The notes below the pieces were generated by a model that had not been told where the DNA came from, ran no database searches, and saw nothing but the letters and a program-made list of their open reading frames with translations. This document shows, in pieces, positions 1-12,365 of a DNA stretch of 64,000 nucleotides. The translations under genes were made by a program, and so were the position numbers. Source of the stretch: Ecdyonurus torrentis. Taxonomy: Eukaryota; Arthropoda; Insecta; Ephemeroptera; Heptageniidae. Every line of letters begins with the position of its first letter. Position 1 is the stretch's first letter. The DNA lies in NCBI GenBank assembly GCA_949318235.1, contig OX439135.1:24832050-24896049 (forward strand). Direction: 5' to 3'.

Positions 1-350
1 TGTTAAAACAGTAATGTGGAAGTAGTGATTTTGGTACAGTTGATTTTAAGCGTAACATTTTTGTCTTTAAATACTTCTTTGTGCAATTATATATAGGTAA
101 AATATAAATATGTAATTATTATCAATCTTTATATATATATATCTATAGGTTAAATATAATTATATTTTTAAAAAATTCTACGCGAACGTCTTCTATATGA
201 TTTACAAAAATATTTGCAGTAACTTTACAATAATTAGAATATAAATTATGATTAAATAAAGCTGCATAATTATAATCTGTCTCCCTATATGTGGATATAT
301 TGTAACGTGTTAGAGCGGTCACAGATATTGACATGAGCTAACGTCTATTC

Positions 351-400
351 TATAGGGTGTGTGCGCATGACGTCATTCTGAATGTTTTTTGATGTTTTAC
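351..400 (+). mobile_element. MITE family A, 5' fragment
   Basis: It begins with tatagggtgtgtgcgcatg and the TGACGTCA octamer at 368-375, matching the left end of the ~300-bp family A MITE found complete elsewhere in the window. Similarity stops after about 50 bp, so the copy is truncated. Its left flank matches that of the complete copy at 8366, so the insertion probably predates duplication of the flank. Confidence 0.75.
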
Positions 401-1194
401 TAAAATGTATCTCTAATTGTTATGTACGATATCACACCAAACTTATATGTAACACAATTCATGCAATAATGACATTTATTCGTAATGTTATTCGTGTAAT
501 TAATAATTTTTATATAGATAAGGTACTCGAATGATATGAAAAATGTATATGTTACCATGTTAAAATTTATATTTCTAATTTTCTTCTATATTAATTAAAT
601 ATGTTTAAAAAATCTCAACGTTGATTAAATATTGTGTGAAATAAATTGTAAAACCGTATTCTCTCTGTCATTATGAAAACTGCGTGTAATTTAAATATTA
701 TTTGTGTTTCTATAAAATATACAGTTTGTTGAGATTTTGTGTTTCAAGATAAGTTAAAACATACAAAATAAAAAACTTAATAAAATATCCCATGTAAATG
801 TGTCCAGATAAATGCGGTCAGTATCTGTGCATGGGGCAGAGTGCATGTCTACATTATAACCTTCATACCTCTTATAGCAACATTAATTAACATCTATTTG
901 TTCATTAGGATTATGTTATATTGACAACAATTAAATGTTTGTTATTGTTTAAACAATAATTATATATTGGTTCTGTTGGTTTTTACCTTGATAATTTTGT
1001 CTTTGAATACTTCTTGGTGGAATTAAATATAAATTATTTATTTTATTAAATAGGTGAAATGTGAGAAAGTCAAATTAACATAATTACGTAACGTATTTTA
1101 TATGATTTATAAAATATTTGTAGTGACATTAATTAACATGTAGGTATTAATTAGGATTATGCTTATATAAATTAAATGGCTTTTTTTGTTTCAA

Positions 1195-2300
1195 TAGTAA
1201 TGCCAGTAATGGTGAAATGGTGATATACTTAAAATACGTGCTGTGGGCCGTGACAATTATCTCTTTGAATACTTCTCTGTGTAATTTAATGTATTAATTG
1301 TTAATACAATGTATTAATCAGAAACCAATACATAATGTATGAGATGCGAAAAAGTCTATAAAACATACTACGCTAACGTCTTCTAAATGAGTTATAAAAA
1401 TATTTGTAGTAAATTATAATAATTTAAACATGAATTATTTTGCTCTAAAACTGCATAATTATGATGTAGGTAAATGTGCAGATAATTTGTGACTTGGTTA
1501 AGTATTGCAGGGGTCACAAATATTGACCTAAAATCTACCGTCAAACGGAGGTCATTAGTTTTTGTGACTCGTTATATAGAATTATTTACTGAGTTAGAAA
1601 TAATAACAAATATGATATTTTGTAAACATTACTGGAAGTTGTTGTAGTGTTTTGCATTGGACAAAACTGCATAACATTGACTTGAGTTGCTTTGCTTTGC
1701 ATAACGTTGTATTAGTTATGTATTACATTACAGTGGGCAGAAATAGCCATGAGATAGTCGACAATAATTCAGTACAATTTGTTACAAAATATTTTACAGG
1801 GTCACCGTGCAAATTAATTTATTTGATTTTTGAAATTTTAAGCCCATAAGGCCCAATGTTATTTTCAATTTTTGTTTTCTTTTTTTTTTGGACGGTCAAA
1901 TATCTTGATATTTTTATCACGGCTAGGTGTGACCCTTAGCTACACAATGACACCTAATTTAGACACAAAACACGTTCTAGTTTTTGAGATATAAGATCAG
2001 TACCCTACTCCCTTAACGCAGACACAAGGTTATTATTTTTAGTAACCATATTATTCATTTTAGGAAACTAAAATTCTCCCACATTATCTTCCGAGCATAT
2101 TAAAGCTAGTTGGTTATTTTACGATTTTTATACTTCAATACGTATTTATTTAATTTCTGCAATATTTGATATGTTTTTATTGAAACATAAAATTGGTATA
2201 TTTCAACAAAATATTTATCTTTAGTATTCTTAGGTTATCCGTTAATACACTAAAAATTGTCAGAAGATTAATATTTATGATTTTATTATTATTATAAATT
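1195..2300 (+). repeat. Duplicated segment, copy 1 (pair with 3118-3990)
   Basis: About 1 kb here recurs in order and orientation at 3118-3990. Shared anchors are 'taatgccagtaatggt', 'gggtcaccgt', 'ttaagcccataagg', 'acggctaggt' and 'ttccgagcatattaaag'. The part at 1796-2030 also occurs at 13660-13868 without the rest, so it is an independent repeat (family J) carried in the duplication. No coding potential was seen. Confidence 0.75.
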
Positions 2301-3117
2301 TAATATTTCTAGCTTAGTTCTACTTGGATAAAACTTCAGTTTTGTTATGTATTCACATGTTCTATGAAGCTATAAATATGTTACTGGAAATATTGTATCG
2401 TATTTACTTCTTTAATCTTTAAATACGTCTTTGTATTCATTAACAATCTTACACATTTTATAATTAACTAATACATGAAAATGTATATTAGCCAGTCAAT
2501 GTGTGTTTATACAAATATGTTTCTACTTCATCTTCTTAAAATATTAACTGTATTGAATAATATTTAAAATTACCTAGTTATAGTTTAGAATTAAAATTAG
2601 ACCTTTTTTAATGACGCCAGACGTCCTTTAAAAATCATGTATAATGCACGTATAATATAACATAAGTATTATAATAAGATTATTACAATTAATTGGAGAA
2701 ATATAAAATTTGTACTTCTAATTTTCTTCTATATTCATTAAAATTTGTTTAAAAATCGATATATTAATTGATTTCTCTGTAGTCTATTGAACTAAACTTA
2801 TAAATAATAATTTTATATAAAGTTGCGAATTATGTATCTATGACTGACGCTATACGTGTGACCATTTCATTTAATAAAATATATCTCTAATTAATGTTTA
2901 TCAATCCAAACCTATATATAACACAACTTACACAATAATGACGTTCATTAGTAACATTATTCGTATAAATAATTTAGATAAGGAATTTTCAAAGATGTGA
3001 ATAATGTAAAAGTCACCATGTTAAATTTTATATTTCTAATTTTCTTCTATATAAATTAAATATGTTTAAAAAATCTAAACGTTGATTAAATATTGTGTGA
3101 AATAATTTGCTTAAATA

Positions 3118-3990
3118 GTAATAGTAATGCCAGTAATGGTAATAGAATGAATTGAATGAATTTATCTCTGTGAGCCGTGACATTTATCTCTTTGCATACT
3201 TCTCTGTGTAATTTAATGTATTATTTTTAATACAATGTATGTAAAAAAAAGCAAATTTTTATAGATAAAATGCGAAAAAGTCACTATAACATACCACGCT
3301 GACGTCTTCTAAATGATTTATAAAATATTTGAAGTAACTTATAATAATTTAAACATGAATTATTTTGCAATAAAACTGCATAATTAATGTAGGTCTGTCT
3401 ATATGCAGAAATATTGTGACTTGGTTATGTATAAAGCGGTCACAAATATTGATGAGCTATGGTCTAAAATCTTACCGTCAAATTGTTACACAAAATATTA
3501 CAGGGTCACCGTCTAAAATTATTTTATTTTATTTTTTTGGACATTTTAAGCCCATAAGGTCAAATATTATTTTCAATAATTATTATTATTTTTTTTTTTG
3601 GGACGGTCAAACCTCTTGATAATTTTATCACGGCTAGGTTTGACTTAGCTACAACAAATTTAGACCCAAAACACGTTCTAGTTTTTGAGATATCAGGTCG
3701 GTACCCTACTCCCTCAACCCAGACATGAGGTTGTAATTTTATTAACCATATTATTCATTTTAGGAAACTAAAATTCTCCGATATTATCTTCCGAGCATAT
3801 TAAAGCCAGTTGGTTAATTTACGATTTTTCTACTTCAATACGTATTTTTTTAATTTCTGCAATATTTGATATGTTTTTATTGAAACATAAAATTGTTATA
3901 TTTCAACAGCGTATTTATTATAGTGTACTTAAGTTATCCGTAATTACACTGAAAATTGTCAGAAGATTAAAGTTTACGATTTTATTGTTA
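3118..3990 (+). repeat. Duplicated segment, copy 2 (pair with 1195-2300)
   Basis: Second copy of the segment at 1195-2300, with small indels and scattered substitutions. The family J part is at about 3500-3735. The divergence visible by eye implies an old duplication. Confidence 0.75.
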
Positions 3991-4844
3991 AATTAAAAAT
4001 TGCTTCCTTAGTTCCACTTGTATTAAAAATATTTGTAGTGACTTCACAATAATTGAAACATGAACTAAATTGCACTAAAACTGCATAAATATGTAGGTCT
4101 GTCTGTGTGCAGATATTTTGTGACTATTATGTATCAGAGCGGTCACAAATATTGATGAGCTATGGTGTAAATTTTTACTTTCAAATTGCTATGACACACA
4201 TCGATATATTAAGTTATAAATAGTTTAAGGCAATTAAATATTTTGTAATCATTACGATCGTGTGTTCACATTATAGGGTTTTGTATATAAAATGGATAAG
4301 ATTCAACTATACATTGATTACGTTTCTTCCACTGCACTGTGTTGCTTTGAGTCTCGTTGTGTTACGTTGCACTATTTTAAATTGAAATAACTCTATTTAA
4401 AAAGAAATTTATGTCTGTAATTTTGATATTTTGTTCGCTCTTATATCAATGAATACCCTGAAATATGTTCAATATGGTAGCTGTCAATAAGCTATCAATT
4501 AGGAATTTTTGAGAAAGTTGATTGTAAACATAAATATTTACATCAATAGAAACCAAACCCCTGACTCTAAACACTTCTAATTGTCTTCTGTTACTTTGTT
4601 ACGATATGATGTATATCTTAATCATTTGTTTTCAATCCAATATTACGTAATATAAGTTTTGGTTAATTGTTACTTCAAATCAATCTCTATTACGTTTTCA
4701 ATGTTTAAGGTTTTATCAACCTTATATTTATATTGCGTACCATTATTCTGGAACTAAGCATCTTTGGTAAACGTCTTTAAACTTAATATTGTAACATTAA
4801 AACAATTATTTTAAGAATTACATGTTTTTAACGGATTCTATATT

Positions 4845-5085
4845 CAGGGACCGGAACCGTCTCTAATATTTGCGCGATTACCGAGTTCCAATTACCGCGG
4901 TTCTCAATGAGTAGTAATTTGGAACCGGTTCCCAGAACCAGTTCTGAAAAGGCGGTTTTAAAAAGGTGGTTTTTAAGAACTGGTTCCAAAAAAGTGGTTC
5001 TTTGGAACCGGTTCTCGGAACCGCTTCAAAAAGAGCGGTTCTGAGCGGTTCCAGGAACCGGAACCAGTTCCGGTTCAGGTCCCTG
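4845..5085. mobile_element. hAT-type MITE with CAGGGACCGG ends
   Basis: A 241-bp element starts cagggaccggaaccg and ends ttcaggtccctg, giving inverted CAGGGACC/GGTCCCTG ends of hAT type. The flanks ttctatat (left, next to one extra t) and ctctatat (right) agree at 7 of 8 positions, consistent with the 8-bp duplication of the hAT superfamily. The interior is full of 'ggaaccggttc' palindromes and can fold extensively. It has no ORF and is non-autonomous. Confidence 0.8.
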
Positions 5086-5216
5086 CTCTATATCCATCAT
5101 ATGTTAAAAATACACATAAATAATTGACGTCTGCACTTTTATGTTGCAAATTATCTGCACTTTGTGTTAACTACCAACATACTGTATTACGTCTCTGTAA
5201 TTATTTAACATACTAG

Positions 5217-6040
5217 TTTGTATGCGCATGACGTCATACTGAATGCGCTTCGACGCCATACTGGAGCAAATGAATAACATTGCTCAGCATAGGACAAACG
5301 TGGTGTATGGTTATTTTATTAGGAAAGTTGGTTATTTTTTTTATTATGTTTCTCACATACTTGAGATACTTAATCAATATGCTGTATTTACAACATCAAT
5401 GCTCTCAAAAATATTGCTATGTATTTTCAAACTGGCAAAATGTGTTGATTTCTCATGTAATTTAGTGCTCACATATGGCATGGACTATTATATGTAGAGA
5501 GCGCAGAAATATTTTTTTTTCGAAAATAGTTAACTATATATAGGTGTTTTTTTTGGGCAAAATAGGTGGTAGAATAGGTGATTTTTAAGAAATAGTTGAT
5601 TTAATAGTTGATTTTGATTTTATTATATTTTCATGAAAAAAACAAAACAATTTCAACATTTCTCACCTATTTGTCAACTATTTTCATATTTTTTTCATGA
5701 TTTGTTGAAAACGTGTACATTTCTAAGGAAAGTAAAAAAAAAGAAAAAAAATTTAAAAATTTTAATTTAAAACTTTTTTTCAAATTTCCTTAGAAATGTA
5801 CACGTTTTCAACAAATCATGAAAAAATAAAATGAAAATAGTTGACAAATAGGTGAAAAATGTTGAAATAGTGGTTTTTCATGAAATAGGTGAAAATAGGT
5901 GATTTTTAAATAGGGTCAAAAAGTCACAATTTAATGGATCGATGGAGATCTGGTTAAATAATTAAAATAGCACCCGAAACGCAAATAGATGAAAAACTAT
6001 TTCTGCGCTCTTTAATTATATGAATGCACACTCTATATAA
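5217..6040 (+). mobile_element. MITE family A interrupted by an hAT foldback
   Basis: Family A sequence runs from about 5217, with TGACGTCA at 5229-5236, to 5494. It resumes at 6016-6040 after an inserted 521-bp element. The intact junction can be read from the copy ending at 9332, where 'gttatatgaatgcgaacaccctatata' is uninterrupted (quoted here only to show the joined site as it naturally occurs). The first few bases of the left end differ from consensus. Confidence 0.8.
5495..6015. mobile_element. hAT-type foldback MITE
   Basis: The 521-bp insertion is flanked by the exact 8-bp duplication ATTATATG (5487-5494 and 6016-6023). Its ends are TAGAGAGCGCAGAAAT and the complement of TAAAGAGCGCAGAAAT, fitting the hAT terminal rule YARNG. 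Two long inverted arms (including 5702-5735 against 5787-5822) surround an A/T-rich loop near 5735-5785. There is no transposase ORF. Family membership follows from target length plus ends, not from a database match. Confidence 0.88.
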
Positions 6041-8365
6041 AATGTAAAAGAATTTACTTCAATAATAAGGATATAACTATTATTTATCACATAATAAAAT
6101 ATATAACAATTTATATAATAAAGACGTTTCACAAGAGTTTATAACATTTGTACTTCTAATATTCTTCTATTTTAATTAAAATGTGTTTAAAAACATAATT
6201 ATTAATTTATTTTATGATTGAATTATTTAATTAACTATTGCTCTCCACTAAAGTTATGAATAATTAATTTTAAGAAGTTGCAATATGTCCATGCACTTTC
6301 GCCTAACTTAATGCGACGTCTCTTTATCGATTTAATTTTGTAAACTTTGAGATATGTACTTTATAAATATGCATCCTTAACTATTAATTATCTTAAATCA
6401 TTTATATTGTTAAAAAGCAATCAATCGTATAATTTTTACAATATATGCTACTTCTCATTTTCCTCTATAATATGATTTAAATTTCTATTAAAATATATAA
6501 ATGTTATATTATTTGTGTTAATAGTGTTATAAACCAGAGTAAAATTACCCTCTGATGTTACAAAAACTGCTTGTTTTTAAACATTATAAGTATTTCTATA
6601 AAATATATATATATTTTTTTTTAAATATACAATTTTTTGTTTTTGTTTTTCTTGATTTTGTGTGAAATAAAGAGGGAAAAAATTTGCCCTGCTTAATAAG
6701 GAAAACTGCATGTATCCATCAGATGCAAATTATTAATGCACTTACTGTCAACTACTTAAGACGTCTCTTTAATGCTTTAAGTTTATAAACTGTAGAAGTA
6801 AACTCTACAAATACGTATCTCTAACTATTATTTATCATAACAAAGTATATGTATTTAATACAACTTATTTAAATAAAAATTCATTATTAGTATAATTTTA
6901 ACATTGCAACTTCTAATTTTCTTCTCTATTATGATTATATTAATTGTATTAAAAATATAAGTTTAACTATTTGTCTTAATATTGTGTAAAATAAATAAGA
7001 GAAAGATTATCCTCTGTAATTACGAAATCTGATCTTTTTTTGTTAATATTTTAAGCATTTCTATAAACAATTAAATGTGTTGAGATATAAGCATGCTTTA
7101 TTGTTATTAGTTTTAAATATAAAAAATAAAAAACCTTATAAATAACGAAATCTGAATCTGTAAAGATAAATACTTCTTCTTCTTTTCTTAGTTGTTACTT
7201 AAGATATTACGTTAATACTTCTTAAATACAGTACGTGGTTTTAAACTAGCAAAATGATTTATTTTCCTATGCCACTCATGTTATTGAGTTATCCAACATG
7301 ACATCGACTTTAACATGAATGCATACACCCTATAGGAAATAAAAAGAAAAAGTTATTACCTATATGAAAACTGGATAAATTCTCAAATATTATTTGTATT
7401 TCTATAAAATATTAAATTAGTTGAGATTTTATGTAAAAACATTTTTAGTTTTACCGTAATGTTTTTTTAAATATAATATTAAATGTCAATCTGGCAAGAT
7501 AAATGGTCAGTATCTGTGCATAAGACGAAGGCATGTCTACATTATACGTTATTACTTCTTATGGTTTTCTTGTTATTAATTAGCATTTACTTATTAATTA
7601 GGATTATATAAAATTGACAAAAACTCAATTTTTATTATTGTTTAAACAATAAAATTTTTTTCGTTCTAATAATTGCTGTTTAGCGGGATATTTTCGTCTT
7701 TAAATACTTCTTTGTGTCGTTAGATATAGATATCTGTAGTTAGATATAGATATGTTTGTTGATATATCACAAATATTTTAAACATAGTACGCAAGTGTCT
7801 TCTATATCTTTTATAAAAATGTTTGTAGTAACTTTACAATAATTTGAATATAAATTATATTTAAATAAAGCTGCATAATTATAATCAGTCTCCCTGGCAA
7901 GATAATTCCGAGTCAGTGTCGCTACATGAGACAGAGTGAATATCTACTTTATAACGTTCATACTTCTTATAGCAACATTAATAAACATCTATTTGTTAAT
8001 TAGGATTATATAAAACTGACCTAAATTCAAAGTTTATTATTGTTAAAACAGTAATGTGATGGTATTGCATTTGTTACTGTTGATGTTTAACGTAACAATT
8101 TTGTCTTTAAATACTTCTTTGTGCAATTAGCTATAGGTAAAATATAAATATATAATATAAATAGGTTAAGTATAAGTATATATTTTAAAATTCTACGCAA
8201 GTGTCTTCTATATGATTTATTAAAATGTTTGTATTGTAACTTCACAATAATTTGAATATAAATTTTATTTAAATAAAGCTGCATAATTATAATCAGTCTC
8301 GCTATATGTGTTATATGTAACGTATTAGAGCGGTTACAAATATTGACATGAGCTAAGCTCTATTC
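6041..8365. repeat. Diverged satellite-like block alpha, second part
   Basis: No gene was found. Copies of the 'acttctaattttcttct' unit (near 6150, 6450 and 6910) and of the 'ctttaaatacttctttgtg' unit (near 7690 and 8105) alternate. Segment 8041-8365 is the closest relative of window positions 1-350. Short ORFs here have no recognisable domain. Confidence 0.55.
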
Positions 8366-8674
8366 TATAGGGTGTGTGCTCAACACGTCATTCTTAATGC
8401 TTTTCGATGCTCTTCTTGAGCAATGAATAACATTTCTCTGCATAGGACAAACCTATTTTTTGGCTATTTTCTTTGGAAAATTAGCTATTTTTTGGTCATT
8501 ATTATTTTTTTTGCATACTCAAAGTACTAATTCAACCTGTTAACAGCATCAATGCTCTCTAATAAATTGCTAAGTATTTTTAAACTGGCAAAATGTGCAA
8601 TTTTCCTATACTGGCCCATGTTATTTAGTACTCACTTATGACGTTGACTTTAACATGAATGAAACCACCCTATA
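8366..8674 (+). mobile_element. MITE family A, complete copy
   Basis: It begins tatagggtgtgtgctc and ends catgaatgaaaccaccctata. The two ends form an imperfect inverted repeat within TA dinucleotides, suggesting a TA target as in Tc1/mariner-like MITEs. The usual TGACGTCA octamer is mutated here (cacgtcatt). There is no ORF. Confidence 0.85.
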
Positions 8675-8894
8675 ATGTTAGCGTCAAATTGAGAACATTA
8701 TATTTTGCAGATGAGGCCTCCAGTGTTGGTCATCAATATTTGACTTAATGGTGATATCCACTTTCTAACACGTTATAACTTCTGTTAACAGTCAATATTT
8801 ATTTACTGTTAAATGTCATATTGCTACATTGGCCAGTGGCTGAAAAATGTTATGGATCACAAAATATTTTCTAAATATATTATTTTTTATTGCA

Positions 8895-9027
8895 CTTTCA
8901 TAACATAATTCAACTTGTTAACAATTCTCTCCAAAATATTGCTAAATATTTTTAAAACTGGCAAAATGTTATTTACTCATGTTCTCACATATGGCGTCGA
9001 CTGTTATATGAATGCGAACATCCTATA
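8895..9027 (+). mobile_element. MITE family A, 3' half
   Basis: Only the right half of the family A consensus is present, ending gaatgcgaacatcctata. The terminal tata is shared with the next element, which begins at 9024, so two copies abut head to tail. Confidence 0.75.
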
Positions 9028-9332
9028 GGGTGTATGCGGATGACGTCATATTTATTGCGCTTGGAGGCCATACTGGAGTAGTGCCTAACATTGCTCAGCA
9101 TAGGACAAATTTCATTTATTTCAAATTTCTTTGGAAAATAAGTTAATTTTTTTGTTCTTGTTATTTTTCTCACATACTTGAGATACTAATTAAACATATT
9201 TACATCATCAATGCTCTCAAAAATATTGCATAGTGGTTTTAAACGGGCAAAATGAGTTATTTTCCTATGTCACCCATGTTATTGAGTTATCCAACATGAC
9301 GTCGACTGTTATATGAATGCGAACACCCTATA
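9024..9332 (+). mobile_element. MITE family A, complete copy
   Basis: Complete copy from tatagggtgtatgcgg to gcgaacaccctata, with the CREB-type octamer TGACGTCA at 9041-9048. It belongs to a subfamily with 'cttggaggccatactggag' near the left end, shared with copies at 31156, 37583 and 47230. Confidence 0.88.
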
Positions 9333-10021
9333 TAAAATGTAAAGTAGCTACTTCAATAATATTGTATCCATTATAATTATTTGTCTCAAGATAAACTTAT
9401 CTAACATAAGTTATGTAATAATAGGTAATAATGTATTAATTGTTTATTGATATATACTTCTAATTTTCTTCTATTTTAATTGAAATGTGCTTAAAATTGA
9501 AATAATAACTTATTTTTTTATAGTTGTAAAAATAAGTATTGAACCAAAGTTATGAATATTTAGTGTTATTCGTAAACCTCGTTGTCTTGCACCAAAAAAA
9601 TGCGCATTACATTTGAATAACCAATGTTGATCGTCATTTTAGGAGCAGAGAACACGGTTTTTGAACAGCATTATTGATTTATACAAAGTTGTGAATGATG
9701 AACTTCACTAACTCTCTATATACGTGCATCCATTTAATTTTAAAATATGTTTATTTTAAAGAATATTTTATTCCTCAACTTTATAATTCACATCTGTCTT
9801 ATATAACACAATGTGAATCATATTTATTATTTAAGAAATCAGAGAAATTCATACTTGAAAATATGTTTTATATAATGTATCTGATCATTTAGCAGTTAAT
9901 AATGTTAAATATAATTGATCTAGGATATAATTTACAATATTTTAATATTTTGTTGCATGTATGTTGTGTTTTGAGTTGAAATATTCTACTCTGTTGAGGC
10001 GCAATCAAATCTTATAATCAC
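9333..10021. other. AT-rich intergenic DNA with one short MITE
   Basis: Apart from the family E MITE at 9560-9672, no recognisable gene or element is seen. The 65-codon ORF at 9695-9892 has low-complexity hydrophobic composition and no motif. Confidence 0.5.
9560..9672 (+). mobile_element. MITE family E (~110 bp)
   Basis: A short element running from 'ttcgtaaacctcg' to 'ttttgaacagcatt' with the core 'gcgcattacatttgaat' and 'aggagcagagaac'. It recurs at 46608-46713, where the inverted ends are best preserved, and degenerate at about 63570-63680. Confidence 0.75.
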
Positions 10022-10024
10022 TCA

Positions 10025-10065
<41 letters not shown>

Positions 10066-10145
10066 AGTGCATTATTTTAGTTACGAATCCTAACTAATTA
10101 GAGATAAACATTTTTGAGTTATTACAAGCAGCTACAATAATTCTG
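10022..10145. mobile_element. MITE family L fragment with expanded poly-A
   Basis: The sequence 'gtgcattattttagttacgaatcc' resembles one terminal arm of the foldback family L, complete at 27758 and 35705. The short A run of that arm has become an uninterrupted tract of about 37 A at 10026-10062. The other arm is missing. Confidence 0.65.
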
Positions 10146-10177
10146 CACCCATTTCTTGAGTGATCTTATTATGATCG

Positions 10178-10680
10178 TTATGGTCAAATGTCAGGAGTTT
10201 TGTCACGATAATTTTCTATAAAACTTCTTTATTATTAAATATTTATTGTGGCTATATTTCAGCATGTAAACAGAAATGGGCCAGCCAGTTAAAGAAATAG
10301 CCAGGTATATTTACGTATATCCATAATGGTCAAATTTCAGGTGTTTTGTCACGATAATTTTCTATAAAACTTCTTTATTATTAAATATTTATTGTGGCTA
10401 TATTTCAGCATGTAAACAGAAATGGGCCAGCCAGTTAAAGAAATAGCCGCGTATATTTACGTATATCCATAATGGTCAAATTTCAGGTGTTTTGTCGCGA
10501 TAATTTTCTATAAAACTTCTTTATTATTAAATATTTACCCTAGCTATATTGCAGCATGTAAACAGAAATGGGCCAGGCAGTTAATATAGCCAGTATATTA
10601 TATTTACGTATATCCGTTATTATCACATTTCAGGAGTTTTGTCACGATAATTTTCTATAAAACTTCTTTATTATTGCAAA
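10178..10680 (+). repeat. 146-bp minisatellite, about 3.4 copies
   Basis: Tandem units start near 10181, 10327, 10473 and 10620, a period of 146-147 bp. Each contains 'cacgataattttctataaaa', 'cttctttattatt' and 'aacagaaatgggccag'. Units 1-3 are nearly identical. The fourth is partial and more diverged, suggesting recent expansion from one edge. No ORF. Confidence 0.92.
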
Positions 10681-11250
10681 ATTAACTTTGCTATGCAGTA
10701 AAATTAGTATCATATATGAAAGGTGTATAGTTGCAAATTTTCTCTATTTTTACGTCTAAGAACTGATATAGAAAGAAATTGCTGTTTTTATTAACTTTCC
10801 TTGCGTGCTTACTGATAAGCTCCTGTAATTAAGTACTTTTTGTGTCATATATTAGAATGTTAAATTGGTGAAAAATGTCCCTAATATATTGATTATTTTG
10901 TTAATATTGAAACGTATATTTTTATCATTGTGGCCATATTACATGGTAATTATTAAGGGATTTCAGTTTAATTTTACTAAGTTTTGTAACAATTATTTAC
11001 ACGAGATTACTTCTAAATATGTCGAGAGATTATTGAGAATCAAATTTATTATTTTTAAGTTTTTCTGTGTCGATATTGATGAGAAAACTAAATGTCTGTT
11101 AACTTTTTAAGTGTAATTTGAACTTTATGTATTTTTATCTTATAAACACACAGTGTACTGGCAACTTGATATTATTTGGTAAAGATGTAGTTATTTTGTT
11201 TTTACGTAATGACTTCTGTTTTTATTATTACGTCAGATTTGTATTTCGTG
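10681..11250. other. AT-rich DNA, no recognised gene
   Basis: The only notable frame is an 81-codon ORF at 10865-11110. It is rich in I, L, F and K and lacks any recognised domain or a second supporting copy, so I do not call it a gene. Confidence 0.45.
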
Positions 11251-11547
11251 TATAGGGTGTGTACGCATGACGTCATTTTTGTGTCTCTTCTTGAGTAATG
11301 AATAACATTGCTCAGCATAGGACAAACGTACTTTTTTGGCTATTTTCTTCGAAAAATTAGCTACTTTTTGGTCATTATTATTTTTCTTGCATGCTTGAGG
11401 TACTAATTCAACCTGTTAAAAGCATCAATGCTCTCAAATATATTGCCAAGTATTTTTAAACTGTCAAAATGTGTCATTTTCCTATACTGGCCAATGTTAT
11501 TTAGTACTCACTTAACGTCGACTTTAACATGAATGAAACCACACTAT
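11251..11547 (+). mobile_element. MITE family A, complete copy
   Basis: Runs from tatagggtgtgtacgcatg, with TGACGTCA at 11268-11275, to gaatgaaaccacactat. The right terminus has lost the consensus ccctata. It is in the subfamily with 'cttcttgagtaatgaataac', like 8366 and 40923. Confidence 0.86.
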
Positions 11548-11913
11548 CATCTAAGCTGCAACAAGTGTGTGCTCTTAATTATTGATTGTTTAATTACTTA
11601 TGATTAAGCTAATATACATCTTGAAATGCGCAATAAATGTTCTAAAATTGAAAACCATGTTATACTTTTATATTTATCTATTGGAATTTTTAGCTGTAGG
11701 TGCAGATCAATTGTTTTTACTTCTGGTTTTAGCGATTGATTTTAATAGTAATATAAATATGAATGTAAAAGTAGCACCAAATGTGCATATAGTATGTAAG
11801 TGTTTTGACTTTTTCTGTCTGTTAATTAACCTTGACGAATATGCCATGTATATTGTATACGATTGAAGGAAACAGAGAAATAAAGAAATTTTGAATTTGA
11901 ATACCATTGTGTG

Positions 11914-12141
11914 CACGAAAAAAATTATCTAAAGAGTTACTATTTAGACTTTTTTCATAATAAATTCTTTAGATACATACTAAACTTTTTAGAATCTAAA
12001 GAGTTAACTATTTACCGCTAAAGAATTTACGTTTGTACTAACGAGTTACTCTTTAAACTTTTTGTAAGAGAGTTATTGTTTAGTACTAAAGAGTTATTGA
12101 TATGTGTATCTAAATAATTTATTAAATTTATGTTTTCCGTG
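11914..12141. mobile_element. MITE family C with internal CTAAAGAGTTA repeats
   Basis: A 228-bp element with short inverted ends (cacgaaaa / ttttccgtg). The interior contains several variants of 'ctaaagagttac' in both orientations. A closely matching copy is inserted in another MITE at 15822-16048, which defines the boundaries. It has no ORF. Confidence 0.82.
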
Positions 12142-12365
12142 TGAAAATGTTAGATTTATAGATTTGTATCTCGTCTATTGTAATCTAAGTCGCAACAAGT
12201 GACTGTTGTAATTTATTAATTGATTATTAATTCAACTTTCTGAGCCGTATTGAACTTTTTCAATGAACATAATTGAAATGTGTAAAAGAAAATATACAAA
12301 GCAAACCATGCATCAGGTTTATATTAACCATATCACTTCTATATCATGGAAACTACATGAAACTT

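Larger units (their letters stand above)
1..4844. repeat. Diverged satellite-like block alpha, first part
   Basis: This stretch has no gene. It consists of diverged copies of a few AT-rich units of roughly 250-350 bp. Recognisable anchors are 'ttaaatacttctttgtg', 'acgtcttctatatgat', 'aatatttgtagtaact' and 'gagcggtcacaaatattga', seen near 70-330, 1250-1530, 3180-3450 and 4030-4160. A second unit type with 'acttctaattttcttctat' recurs near 570, 2710 and 3030. Position 1-350 is related to 8041-8365, and both are followed by the same MITE family. The layout looks like an old tandem array broken up by divergence and insertions. Confidence 0.6.
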
